Made by a program: the position numbers and the translations under genes
The notes under the pieces: generated by a model
What the model saw: only the letters and a program-made list of their open reading frames with translations
The model's database searches: none
What the model was told of the DNA's origin: nothing
Part shown: positions 23,859 through 34,143 of the stretch, piece by piece
Layout: every line of letters starts with the position of its first letter
Position numbering within the stretch: position 1 is the first letter of the stretch
NCBI GenBank assembly: GCA_963556145.1
Contig: OY744461.1
Location: forward strand, 7,202,891 to 7,266,890
DNA: 64,000 nt
From: Hygrocybe punicea
Taxonomy: Eukaryota > Basidiomycota > Agaricomycetes > Agaricales > Hygrophoraceae
Reading direction: 5' to 3'

Positions 23859-24656
23859 GTTCCATTTATTACGGTCATTCATCATGGTAGAGAATCAAGC
23901 ACATCCGAGTCAATGTACTCGCAGCCATCTAAATAATCTTGTATGATGATACCGCAGGACGAACAAGTATTGAAGTGACACGTGCTCAGCCGCCTGTGTT
24001 GGATGGAGATGGAGAAACAACTGCAGTTCCAACATTTATCTCAGCCAAAGTTTCGACGACCCGCGCTCGCCGCTCGCCGAACCGCTGAAGCTTGACGCTT
24101 GATACTGACAATAGACCATATGGACCCGAGGCCAACGAACCCGACCAGGGGTCAGACTGTAGATCATCGCAGTTGATGTTACAACTAACGTTGGTTTAAT
24201 CGAGCTGGTTTTGATTCAAGTTACGGGGGTATCGGACAGTGAAGTTCGGGTAGTTGGCTGGCCATGACGGTGAGTACGTCCTTCAGGGCAATATCGCCCT
24301 GAAACAATTTCTCATGGGGGTATCTAGATATGATATATCCTCTGGTGCATTCTTCTTTAAACCGCAAAGCACTTGTCGGTTCTATCACCCCCCAACACTG
24401 CCGCGACACCTCCGACTTTCACCGCTCTACTCTCTGCAAACCGAGTCCCCCGTATGATGATGCCTTTCAACTTCAGAAGATCCTGTCTCGAACATGGTTA
24501 TGCGAGCGGCGATGCATACCATAAAAACGCGCTGTAGGACACTGTATTCATCAAAAAAAGAGACTCCCGTCTGTCCGTGTAATCAGCACATTGCAACTTC
24601 TCCACCACAGAACCAATACGACTCGTCGACCAGGCAGAGCATCCATATCATCACAA
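23859..24656. other. Intergenic, no supported gene
   Basis: Only short, mutually overlapping open frames in all phases. The last 300 bp likely hold the promoter of the small secreted protein gene. Confidence 0.45.
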
Positions 24657-25034
24657 ATGCCATACATGATTTCCCGTACCCTTCCTCTGATTCTCACCGC
24701 CATGGTGTTTGGTGCGGCTTCTGCACCCATAGGTGTTGCCAGCAGTATGTCTTCCGGCCTATTGGTGGACTCACCGTAGACTCACCTTTCTTTTCTGTTT
24801 GTTCCCTGATCAGCCTCCGATTCTGCTATCGAGAAAACATCTGAGCACCTCGACATCGTGGGTAGCGCGGTTCGGATGCTCGATGGCATTCCAGACATAT
24901 TTCTTCGCACCATTCCTTCTACCGAGGAGAGGACGGTCGTTGAGCTTCCGCCCATGGGAGATACTCAACCGGACGGGAAGGTGAACGGAAAACGTGAACC
25001 ACTCAATCCCACCAATCAATGCACGATAATGTGA
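24657..25034 (+). CDS. Candidate small secreted protein, 102 aa, two exons
   Basis: Exon 1 is 24657-24744 and exon 2 is 24814-25034, separated by a 69-nt intron (GTATGT ... GATCAG). The spliced length is 309 nt, exactly 103 codons with TGA. The N terminus MPYMISRTLPLILTAMVFG followed by AASAPIG is a classic signal peptide with cleavage expected after ASA. The mature part (about 75 residues: SAIEKTSEHLDIVGSAVRML, IPDIFLRTIP, NPTNQCTIM) is short, with a single cysteine and no known domain. Any role (effector-like, cell wall) is speculation. It lies between two copies of a duplicated membrane-protein gene. Confidence 0.6.
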
Positions 25035-25269
25035 TGACATTAGAAGGAGAATCGGACGATTGAAGTATTTTTCATTTCTACCCTCGTTATTTAACTTTGT
25101 ACTCGATGGACTTCCTAGTGGCTATATGAATGTCATACGTTGAGGCCGTAACCAGAGTCGCCTGCCCGCTATGAAGTCGCGCAAAATTCCAGCCATTGAG
25201 CAACTTCCCCTGATTACACAAGACAACGAATTCTCTACTCCATGCCGTGCGAAACCCTGTTCAAGAATC

Positions 25270-25720
25270 AATGTCGTACTGTATGGTTGCTGGAGAGTAG
25301 AACATCTGGCTTCAGAACAACATGGACACTGCATGAGGCCCTTAACAACCTTTCCAATCGTTTCTCCGATCTGGGCCGGCGAGAAGTGGTGATGGAAGCA
25401 GTCGAGCTACTAGTACGACGGTGCCTTGTTGCTGACCGTCCTGGTCTCGCTTCGTCCCTCGACCATCTCTCGCTTTGTTCCATCGATCTGAGAGAGAGAA
25501 CGCTACACGCAATTGATTCATGAGACAGTCAAGCTGTGCCGGCAGCTTTCCTCTGGCTATCCCTGCTGTTTTCAAGCCAAATCTGGCGACGTCCCTCAAA
25601 AATCTCTCCCAATCCGTATCCGATCTGGGTCACCAAGAAGATGCCCAGAAAGCAATGGAGGAGGCAGTCTTACCTACGACAACGCACCTGAATGTCCTAG
25701 CTGGTGTCATTCCGAGCCTT
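25270..25720 (+). pseudogene. Remnant of a tetratricopeptide-repeat protein
   Basis: Two separated TPR-like units in different frames: EALNNLSNRFSDLGRREVV followed by MEAVELLVRRCL, and LATSLKNLSQSVSDLGHQED followed by AQKAMEEAV. The pattern LxxSLxNLSxxxSDLGRxEEAxxAxEEAV is the kinesin-light-chain-type TPR found in tandem in large Agaricomycete TPR/CHAT or NB-ARC proteins. The frames are broken and no larger domain is present, so this is a leftover of such a gene. Confidence 0.6.
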
Positions 25721-26381
25721 GCCAGTACCCTCCCCACACTTCGCACTGCCAACACCCTAGCTACCCCTCACCCGACTCGCCCTTCAAGCCTGCCAACCCC
25801 GACTGCAGCCTGCACCATTCTCGTCGTAGCCTTTGAAGTAAAAAAAAGCCGGACCTCGCCCATCACGGAGGCGCAGGAAAGGGCGTCGTCGTGTCGTGGT
25901 TCAAACTCCTGCGATTTTGTAGAGGAGTGGAAGTCCCGTAGTTCGCACCCAAGAAGTTCCAGCTCACTAAGCGCGTAGTCGTCCGGACTAGACGACACCT
26001 TCAACTTCCTGTTCAACCGGCTCTCTCTCGCACCATCTCCTAATGACCCACAGACCGAGAATACTGCTTTGTGATATTTTTTTCGCAGGTCTCCTTTGTA
26101 TATATACTAACGCACGTAAAGTCATCCTGTAATAGTATAGTAAGTAAACCCTACTAGTAGAGTTTACGTCTGTACAGAGGCTTATATTCTCGTAGTACTA
26201 GTACAAGCCGTACACAAAAAGACTTCTTCGTACAACCCAATCGGGGCACCAGAATTTTCACGAGACGAGACGGGGGTAAACGACTGAGGATCCGCATCGA
26301 TAGGATGCTTAACCATAAAGGGGAGAAAACGATGGCAAAAGATGACGGATTTAAACACCAGGGGGAATAAGTTTGCATGAG
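25721..26381. other. Intergenic, no supported gene
   Basis: Low-complexity Pro/Ser/Thr frames and a CTAGTA-rich stretch near 26130-26220. No supported gene. The last part (about 26310 onward) is the 3' end of the second copy of the duplicated membrane-protein segment. Confidence 0.45.
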
Positions 26382-27896
26382 TCACTTCGGCGAGGTCGAA
26401 AGTGTGGCAGAATCGAGGGAAGCTACGAGTGCTAGCTCAGGGAACTGAATTGGTTCCTTCCTGTACGGAGATGAGCCGAACTCTTTGGCAATGATAGATA
26501 TAGGTAGGCGAGGATCTGATGCTGGAAAAGGGTTCCCAGTGAGGAATAGGACACCTCGACAAAAGTCCTCCGGCAACATTCTCAAGAAGACCCAAAAATC
26601 GTTTCGACGGGAGTACCACAGATCCCATGTCGCCAGAAGGGGTGGCAGGATAGAAAAAAGAGACAATATCTAGACCGAGAGAAAGCCTTCTTCAGCTAAG
26701 AGAATGATGTCGTATCATGGAGGGATGCATACCTGGCCATAGGACAGTTTACCCTTCTCCCACACAAGTCCTCTGGCTATACCGAGAATCCAGCTCCAAT
26801 GAAGACAGACGACAACAGCAAAAGCCATCCAAGGGTGGTTTTTCGTGACAACCTCCCTGCGATGTCACAAATCAGCCCCTAGTGTGAGCGGGCCAGACAC
26901 CACATACCACAGTGTAAGCGGGAATTGGCCAACCATGAGTGGAAAACGTAGCGGTCCGCTTCGTTGCCGCGTCCTCTCACCGAACCTATCGCAGACCTCA
27001 CGAAAATGTGCTGCAATGTAGACACTCCAGAACCACAGAACGACTACCGCCACGGCCCCTAGTCCCCCCCTCTCCGTCAAGTCAGTCCACAGGCTGTAGT
27101 TGTCCATGACCGATAGCGTTCCGAAAAAGAAAGACACCATCCAGTTTTGGATCCAGAGTTGCAAGGTCATCCCTTCGCAATGTTGACTGCCTTTGAAAGC
27201 ACTGCTCGAGAATGACAGGGTGACGTCTAGGACGATCCAAAAAACCAAGAGAACGAATGCCAGGCTACAAATAATGTATTTTGTAAGCTTGGCATTCCTC
27301 ATAAACTTGGCATCCTTCGTAGGCGTGACATCCTTCATAGGCATGGCATTCATCGTAGACATGGCATCCCTCTTAGCCATGGCACCCACCGTAGGCACGG
27401 CAGCCCTCGCAGGCGTGAGCTCCAACCGCTTGAAGAGTGTGTTTTCGATTCCTAGAAGTTGTCGAGCCGCTGAATATGTCACGTACACGCTGACCGGTGA
27501 AGCGGTTAACACAACGACAAAGCGAGCATCGAAGAGGGACAAATTTCCCGATCCTATGCTTGCAACAGCAGCAATTAAAATAGGTATTACTTGTGAAAAG
27601 AGCATCAAAACGGAAGCGTAAACGTCGAAAGGTCCAGCGGACCACGTGAGGAGAATCGCTGAGAGCAGCAGGAAAAAAGGTGGGTCAACTAGGCACAGTT
27701 GAAAATCGGAGTGCACCTTACGAAGTAGAACGTTGATGGCGATATCTGGTAACAAGCGCCAGTCATCAGTCACCGTGCCTCTAGTACGAATTGAGCCGAA
27801 CTAACTAGACATCCCAACGGCGACACCTCCCACATCAGAATTCACGCTTATGCCATTGGAGTAAAGCTGGGCCGCGAAACATTCTTGGACTGTCAT
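26382..27896 (-). CDS. Multi-TM membrane protein of unknown function, copy 2, with 6-aa repeat insert
   Basis: Same exon plan as the copy at 21063-22456. It starts at 27896 (MTVQECFAAQLYS ... SDVGGVAVGM), then TDDWRLLPDIAINVLLR, then a main exon with LLMLFSQVIPILIAAVAS, GSGNLSLFDARFVVVLTAS, SLAFVLLVFWIVLDVTL, VAVVVLWFWSVYIAAHF, and a C-terminal exon with SLFSILPPLLATWDLWYS. Between FKRLE and KLTKY, where copy 1 is short, it carries a seven-fold six-residue repeat (VPTVGA-MAKRDA-MSTMNA type). Function unknown. The reading frame is open throughout, so both copies may be expressed. Confidence 0.68.
27297..27425. repeat. 18-bp minisatellite (7 copies) inside a coding exon
   Basis: Seven consecutive 18-bp units of the type GGCATCCTTCGTAGGCGT, diverged from one another but in phase, adding six residues per unit to the membrane protein. 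The other copy of the gene lacks the array. Confidence 0.85.
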
Positions 27897-28395
27897 GGTA
27901 TCACTCTGTGGATCGAAATGTCGCTTCGTTAGCTGAAATTCCAACAATAGATTTCAAGCTTACATCCCCAGACGCAGGTGATATAAGTCTTGCAGCGGTG
28001 TATCCCTTGTTGCTCCGTCGATGTCTCCGTTTGCGTTCCACTACAGTGCTGGTGGGAGGAGAGTAAACGTTGTACGCAGTTGTGATACAGCGGACAGCCG
28101 CCAGGCACGAGAGATAACACCCCGCTGCGATGATCTCTCACCTGACCCTTTCTCAACAACTAGCTATAGCCGTCAAGGGTGTAAACAGCCACTTGGAGCA
28201 TTTCTCATGCAATCGAGGTCGCCAGTATACTAATCTTGAATGCATTTGGGCCCGGATATCTCCGGAAGCACAGCCATTCCCGGAAGCACAGCCATCAATA
28301 TTGTTAATGTTTCGCGGAGGCAGTGCCCACTGGCATGTCCAACTCACGACTCCTGGAAGGAATGTTCTTATATAATAACTACCCCTCATAAAACA
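27897..28395. other. Upstream region of membrane-protein copy 2, no supported gene
   Basis: No convincing exon. A small duplication of CCGGAAGCACAGCCAT occurs at about 28262-28295. It probably carries the promoters of the two divergent neighbours. Confidence 0.4.
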
Positions 28396-29755
28396 TGACT
28401 CTTGTGATTCTCCGTTGTGCCAATTACCTTCACGATCATCCTATTCACTGGGGCCCAGTTCCTCACTCTTGTGGGCAACGTCACGGTGAACTTTGAATGG
28501 CGACCGTCAGTGTCAAGGGTGCGTCGCACTGCGTCACCCTTTCCCCCCATTCTTCTGCTCTCTCACCTCCGAGTCCTCTGGCAGCTATTTTACTTTGGCT
28601 GTTTTTGAATGGCGGTTTCGTTTCGTGGTTGTTCTGGCGTTCGTCCATTTATTCTTCAACCTTCAAGCGTCATACAGGCCTCACCCTCAGGCTTCTTCGC
28701 CAGACGTTAGTAGTGGCTCGGACCCAAATCCACGGACCGTAATCAACACAAAACATGGGAGTTGGCAAGGCTTTAGCGTTATGTGTAAATTCGCCCGCGC
28801 ACCATTATCTTGCCAGTGAACTGATTGTCATATTTACGTTGGTACACGCCTATGGGTTTTTCCTTGGAATGTTGAACAGTGCGATGTGGTTTCGGTACCG
28901 CGATGCCGCTATTGTGTGGTTTCAAAGAAAGAGTGTCGTCCGTACTAAAAGGCTCCGAATGACGGTCAGTTTCGCATATTTTACGGCAATTGTGCCCATC
29001 GCTTTCTTCCTCTCGACGGCCCCACTGTTCTCGCCGTTTGTGGCGTTGCCGATGGCACAACATGTGCGTGCGGCGAGTTCTATTTTGGGTAGTTCCTAAG
29101 CCAGATTCTATCACAGCATGCCTGGCTTCATCGCTGTGACGACTATCCTGGAGAAGTCCTGTTGCAGGGCCGATCATTCAATGCTCCCCCCCAGTCTCTG
29201 CCCCTAGCCTCTCTCTACTTCTTCTCGCAGGTCGGCAGCCGTGTCCGGACAAATTTCTATAATTACTACATTTCCGACATCGATTCGGACATCTGGTCAC
29301 TCAACTTGCAAGTTATTCCTGGAGTTGAGATTCCGCCAAGGTTTTACCCGTTAGTGTCGCAAGTATCGTATAATTCCACCGATCAATCGTTGTCAGCGAC
29401 TTGCATTAACGGTACAGACATACCGATGCCCTGCATGGAGGGTTGGTACAAGGACACTCCATTTCTGACATTTTACTTAACCGACACACGCACAAACGTT
29501 GTGACGCAACTCGTGGACGAGGACAAGGAGTGGGCCTACAAGGACAATTCCGACGCCCCCTCGTACATTTTGCGCAGAAATAATACTAGGGGGCCCGGGC
29601 CCGTCGAGATGAGGACAGCGGTCACGAAACCCGATGGATGTACCCAACTCAAGATATGCCTAAACGAGTCCAGAGTCGACATACCGCCGCTTGGTGTAAC
29701 TTTGAAGGCCCAAGACGGATACGCGCGGGCTTGCAGCAAGCCAACCGTTGGGTAG
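28396..29755 (+). CDS. Hypothetical membrane protein with N-glycosylated ectodomain (exons uncertain)
   Basis: Several hydrophobic stretches occur in turn: VPITFTIILFTGAQFLTLV (about 28420), LAAILLWLFLNGGFVSWLFW (about 28580), LIVIFTLVHAYGFFLGML (about 28825), FAYFTAIVPIAFFLSTAPLF (about 28970). A long open exon (29162-29755) follows, encoding about 190 hydrophilic residues with four N-glycosylation sequons (NST, NGT, NNT, NES) and spaced cysteines, ending at TAG 29753-29755. The segments lie in different frames and need introns I could not place securely. The layout (membrane segments, then a lumenal or extracellular domain) is coherent with one gene. No family recognised. Confidence 0.45.
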
Positions 29756-31673
29756 CTTACATGCACGCGTGAGGTGGGTGTAGTAAAACTCCGTGTTATA
29801 TGCTGCTGTGTACTGACTGCCATGAGTTCGTAGTGTTCAGACGTGAACCATCTCAAGAATCAAGATATGCCAGCTTAATATCACATCATTTTTCACCGAT
29901 ATCACCGTCTGCTCTATATGACTTTCCTATGTAACACCACCTTCCTTCCAACCCCCCGCATCTCGTTTGCGTTGAAAACGAGAGGTTGGGGGGGTCTCAT
30001 GACCTCGCATCCCCGCCTGGTGCACCCCTACTTGTTCCACAACCAAGACACGCCCTCCCCCGCTATTTTCGACCAACCCAAGTCGCAATAGACGCTCTCA
30101 AAAATGATTAAATGTACTTTGGTGTCCCGCTAGTACCGTGTAATTACCACACCCACTGGCAGTTTTGTTGGTACATTGGGACTCATGATTTAGGGTTAGG
30201 AGTTGCCAAATTTGACTATTTGCTTCATCAATTGAGACAAACTTTGGAACAACCCTTTATCGTGACTTCGGAATTCTTGTCGGAATTCTGGTAAAACACT
30301 TCCCCACTGCAACAAAATAAGTTTTTTACTAAGGTCTTGCCCTAGTTATCCATATCTAACGCTGCCCTTTCTAGGTCTCGCTAGCAGGGACGCTGTGAGC
30401 CCAACGGCGGTGTAGCCTATTGGGGGCTAGTGATGTGATTAAACCAATCTTTTCCATGCTTTCGGCCCCTCCTCTCCTTACCAACTTCGGTTGGTATTGT
30501 CAACAGGGACGTATGGTAACCCAGTCAAAACCACCTTCCGTGGTCCACTGGCAACTAACTCAGTTTGAAACGTATGCTCTCTACATTGAAGATTGTGCTT
30601 CGTCTCAGCCCATTGAACTCCGCCTTTTTTAAACCCATGTATCAACACTCCTCTTTACACCTTCGCGCTCCAATCGGTAGGAGGCGACGGTGTTTGGCTA
30701 AAAGACTCGTTTACAACTCTCCTCATGCGATTGGGCTGCTCCCTCACTACGCTCAAAATCCACACTGCTGCTGTCTGTGGTGGTCAACTCGGAGTTATTC
30801 CAACGCTTACAGAGCTACTCAACGCAGAGACACGTGCTCCACGGACGATGAGACTGCAGGCGATTTGTGCTAGTACCCTCGCAGGCTTCATTCAAGGGCA
30901 CGCTAGCTAATGGAGTCCCGCTACCACTCAGATTCATCCCAGGCATGCCTACAGAGAACGGTCATGCTTATGAGAGGCTACGATCTACGGGAGGAGTACT
31001 TGAATTCGTGCAGGAGAATGGACTTTGTGTTGTTCTGCACTTGACCTTCTCAACAGTGCCCTGCATGTAAGTTATGTACGTCGACGTCAGTGTTTTTTCT
31101 TCACTTTATCTTTTATTTAGGTCCTTTATCTCGATCACCGTGTTGCGCTATTGGTCCACTTGGGCTCCACGGTGACCAACGTTCCACTGACCCCAAATCC
31201 TTGGGTCGAGCCTTTCCAAGACCGCAGGGTTCGACCCGCTGACCCAGCATATAGCCTAAACGAATCGATCGCGAGGTCCCGGGGATTGATTGTTCGCCAC
31301 CGTCTTGCTGGGAGCCGTCCGTGACGTCGACGTCGTTTATTCTCAGGCCATCAAGGGCTTGTACCCTTTTTTAAAGCTGCATACAGTATATCCGATCGTC
31401 TGGATTTCTCCAAGCCCCACAAAGCTGTGATGTGGAGTAGGTACCGGTGTTAATACCGTACTCATATAGCGACGAGCTGAGTTGACCTGGCAATTTGCCG
31501 GTACTAGTACTTTGTATGGCATCGGTCTAGAAACGTTAACTATAAATCTTTGACAAGCGACAAGATGAATGTTCTCCCGTCCCTGGCAGCTGTAAGCGGC
31601 CAGCCTCAAGGCCAGCTCAAAAGTCACATATACTCTTCACACTTCCTCGCTTCACACCTGTTGAACAAAAACT
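29756..31673. other. Low gene density; possible unknown or decayed gene at 30420-31323
   Basis: A plus-strand open stretch near 30660-30909 reads NTPLYTFALQSVGGDGVW, LLMRLGCSLTTLKIHTAAV and LQAICASTLAGFIQGHAS. A separate open exon after a TTTATTTAG acceptor (31121-31323) reads VLYLDHRVALLVHLGSTV and NPWVEPFQD to TGA. The composition looks coding, but no start, complete splice plan or family could be settled. The rest (29756-30400 and 31330-31673) holds nothing recognisable apart from the S28 peptidase promoter. Confidence 0.35.
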
Positions 31674-33993
31674 ATGACCCTGACGTGGCTACTCATTCTT
31701 TTGGCCCTTCCCGCTATTTCTCTCGCCAGCCATTCGAAATTTCAATCTCACATCCTTAACACCCTCGGCCCACAAGGCGTCAATTTATGGAGACTCCAGA
31801 AATCAGGTTCTTTGACGCCTGGTCTCTCGGTTCAGGATTCCAGCGATCTCGCATTCCAAGTTGGACACTCGAAGCACCCCCGTTTTGAAGCCCGCTGGTT
31901 CACTCAACCCCTCGACCATTTCTCCAATTCGTCCCATACTTTCCGTCAACGATTTTGGGTCAACACCCGTCATTACAGTCCCAAAGCTGGTGGACCCGTG
32001 TATATCCTTGATGGTGGAGAGACCAATGGTGAAGAAAGGTTACCATTTTTGGACACCGGTATAATGGAGATCTTGGCAAGGGCAACCGGCGGTGTGAGTG
32101 TTGTACTTGAACATCGCTACTACGGTGTGTGCGAAAATATAGCAAGTCTATGTTCCTAGTTGACATCGTCATCTAGGACAGTCGGTTCCGGTCAAGAATT
32201 TCACCACCGACTCCCTCCGGTATCTTCAATTCGAACTCACATACGTTATCAATCGCTAACTTTTCACGCCAAAGGTGGCTGAACAACGCACAATCTGCAG
32301 CAGACTCTGCGAACTTTATGGCGAACGTGAAATTTGACGGAATCGATGAGGACATCACGGCTCCTAATACTCCTTGGATCTACTACGGTGTATGTGTTGG
32401 TTCTCGACAAGCTGCATCCTGGTCAGGCTTTAACCCATTTGAATTTAACATTTCAGGGCTCATATGCTGGTGCACGCGCCGCGCATATGAGAGTCCTCTA
32501 CCCAGATCTCGTATATGGAGCAATCGCTTCCAGTGGTTCGTCGCCTCTTTTACTTTTACTTGGTACAATCCAAGAGTTTTCTTTTCCAAAAGGTGTCACA
32601 CATGCATTCCTCTCTATGTGGCATTATATGGAAGTGATTAGAGTAGCTGCAGAACCGAAATGCGCATCCTTCCTTGAGAAATCCATCCAAACAATTGACG
32701 ACATCCTTGTTCAAAGAAGATTCTCGATGCTTTTGAAGGCACTATTTGGCGTGGCGGGCCTCGTACACGATGAGGATTTCGCATCCTTGATTGCCGTTAG
32801 CCCTCCTTGTTCAACCCACCCCCCGCATGTTTATGCTGTTCTCGTTATTTTAGGTACCCCTTTCATGGTGGCAGGCCAAAAATTGGGATCCTCAAATCGG
32901 GAGCACTGAATTCGACGAATTCTGCACCGCGCTCACTAAGCCCCCGTTTGGATCCATTGGTGCCATCAATGAACTTCCATATGGTCATTACCGAAGAATG
33001 GTCACCCTTCGCCCGGGTATGGCAGTTGATTTCGCTGTGTTGAATTATGCAAAATATATCAAAGAAGTGAGGACGGCTACTGTTCCTCCTTGAAAGGCTA
33101 ATGCTGAACCCTTGCGGAAGCATATTGCGTCCAGATGTCCAAGGGCGCTCACTACTGAAAAGGTTTGTTCAATCCCCCTGACGCTGACTGAGCGATATCA
33201 CATAATCCACCTGCAGTGTTTTGGAACTTTCGAGGATGCGAAGTTCCAAGGTACATCTCTAAATCAGGAATGGCGTCTATGGCTATTCCAGGTTTGTACG
33301 GAGTGGGGCTATTTCGTTGTAAGTTCACATCTCCTGTAACGATTTTTGACTGGTTCTTTGACAGCCCACATCACAATTTATCTAGACTGCACCTCCCGAC
33401 CAAAAGCAGCCTCGAATTGTATCTCGGCTACTCACGCTGGCCTATCAGACGCGAATATGCCACCAGGTTCGACCTTCCATTCTCCGATACTTGTTAGTGC
33501 GCTTACAGTTTTTGCGGTCCGTTTCAGGCGTTCCCTCCCGGCAAACATTTTGCTGTTCCATCGATGCCCAACATCTCAGCTGTGAATGCTCTCGGTGACT
33601 TTAGTATCGCGGCGGACCGGCTGGCGATTATTGATGGGGAAGGTTGGCATCTTTTGACTCCCGGCATGTAAATCCTGCACTGCTAAATGTTTTGTTATTC
33701 ACAGTGGATCCGTGGAGGCCTGCTACACCCCATAGCGAATACGCTGAAGAGAGAGCAGATACTGTCCTTCGTCCATTCAAAGTTATCCCTAGTCAGTCTT
33801 TTTGTTCTCATCTTCGGCCTTTCTATTTCTTTGCTGACCTATATTTTATTACCTAGACGGCATTCACCATTACGACGAAAATGGACTTGGAGACATCGGG
33901 CTTGAGCCTCCTGAGATACGCCATGTTCATGAGGAGATGATCACGTTCGTCAAAAAATGGCTTGAGGAATGGAAGGTATCAGGAAATCCGTAA
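31674..33993 (+). CDS. Secreted serine peptidase, family S28 (prolyl/dipeptidyl-type)
   Basis: Proline-specific serine exo/endopeptidase of clan SC, secreted or vacuolar. It starts with a signal peptide (MTLTWLLILLALPAISLAS). Family blocks in order: RFEARWFTQPLDHF, GGPVYILDGGETNGE, VVLEHRYYG, the nucleophile elbow GSYAGARAAH (about 32462), YPDLVYGAIASS, then across introns CFGT...WRLWLFQVCTEWGYF, the catalytic-Asp region VDPWRPATPHSEYAEERAD (about 33700) and the His region DGIHHYDENGLGD (about 33855). It ends VSGNP at TAA 33991-33993. Many introns of about 50-60 nt. The stretch around 33070-33215 is spliced out and contains stops. The catalytic triad appears complete. Confidence 0.88.
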
Positions 33994-34143
33994 CGGGAAC
34001 GGAGTACTTGTCATGTTGCATATCCTTCAAGCACGGTTTTCGAAATGCAAATTCAAAGTCATATCGTTCACGTGACTGAGCATTACTGCTCGAGACTTAG
34101 ACGCCTCGGACTCTCTACTCAGCCACCAGCAGGTTAAGAAGCA

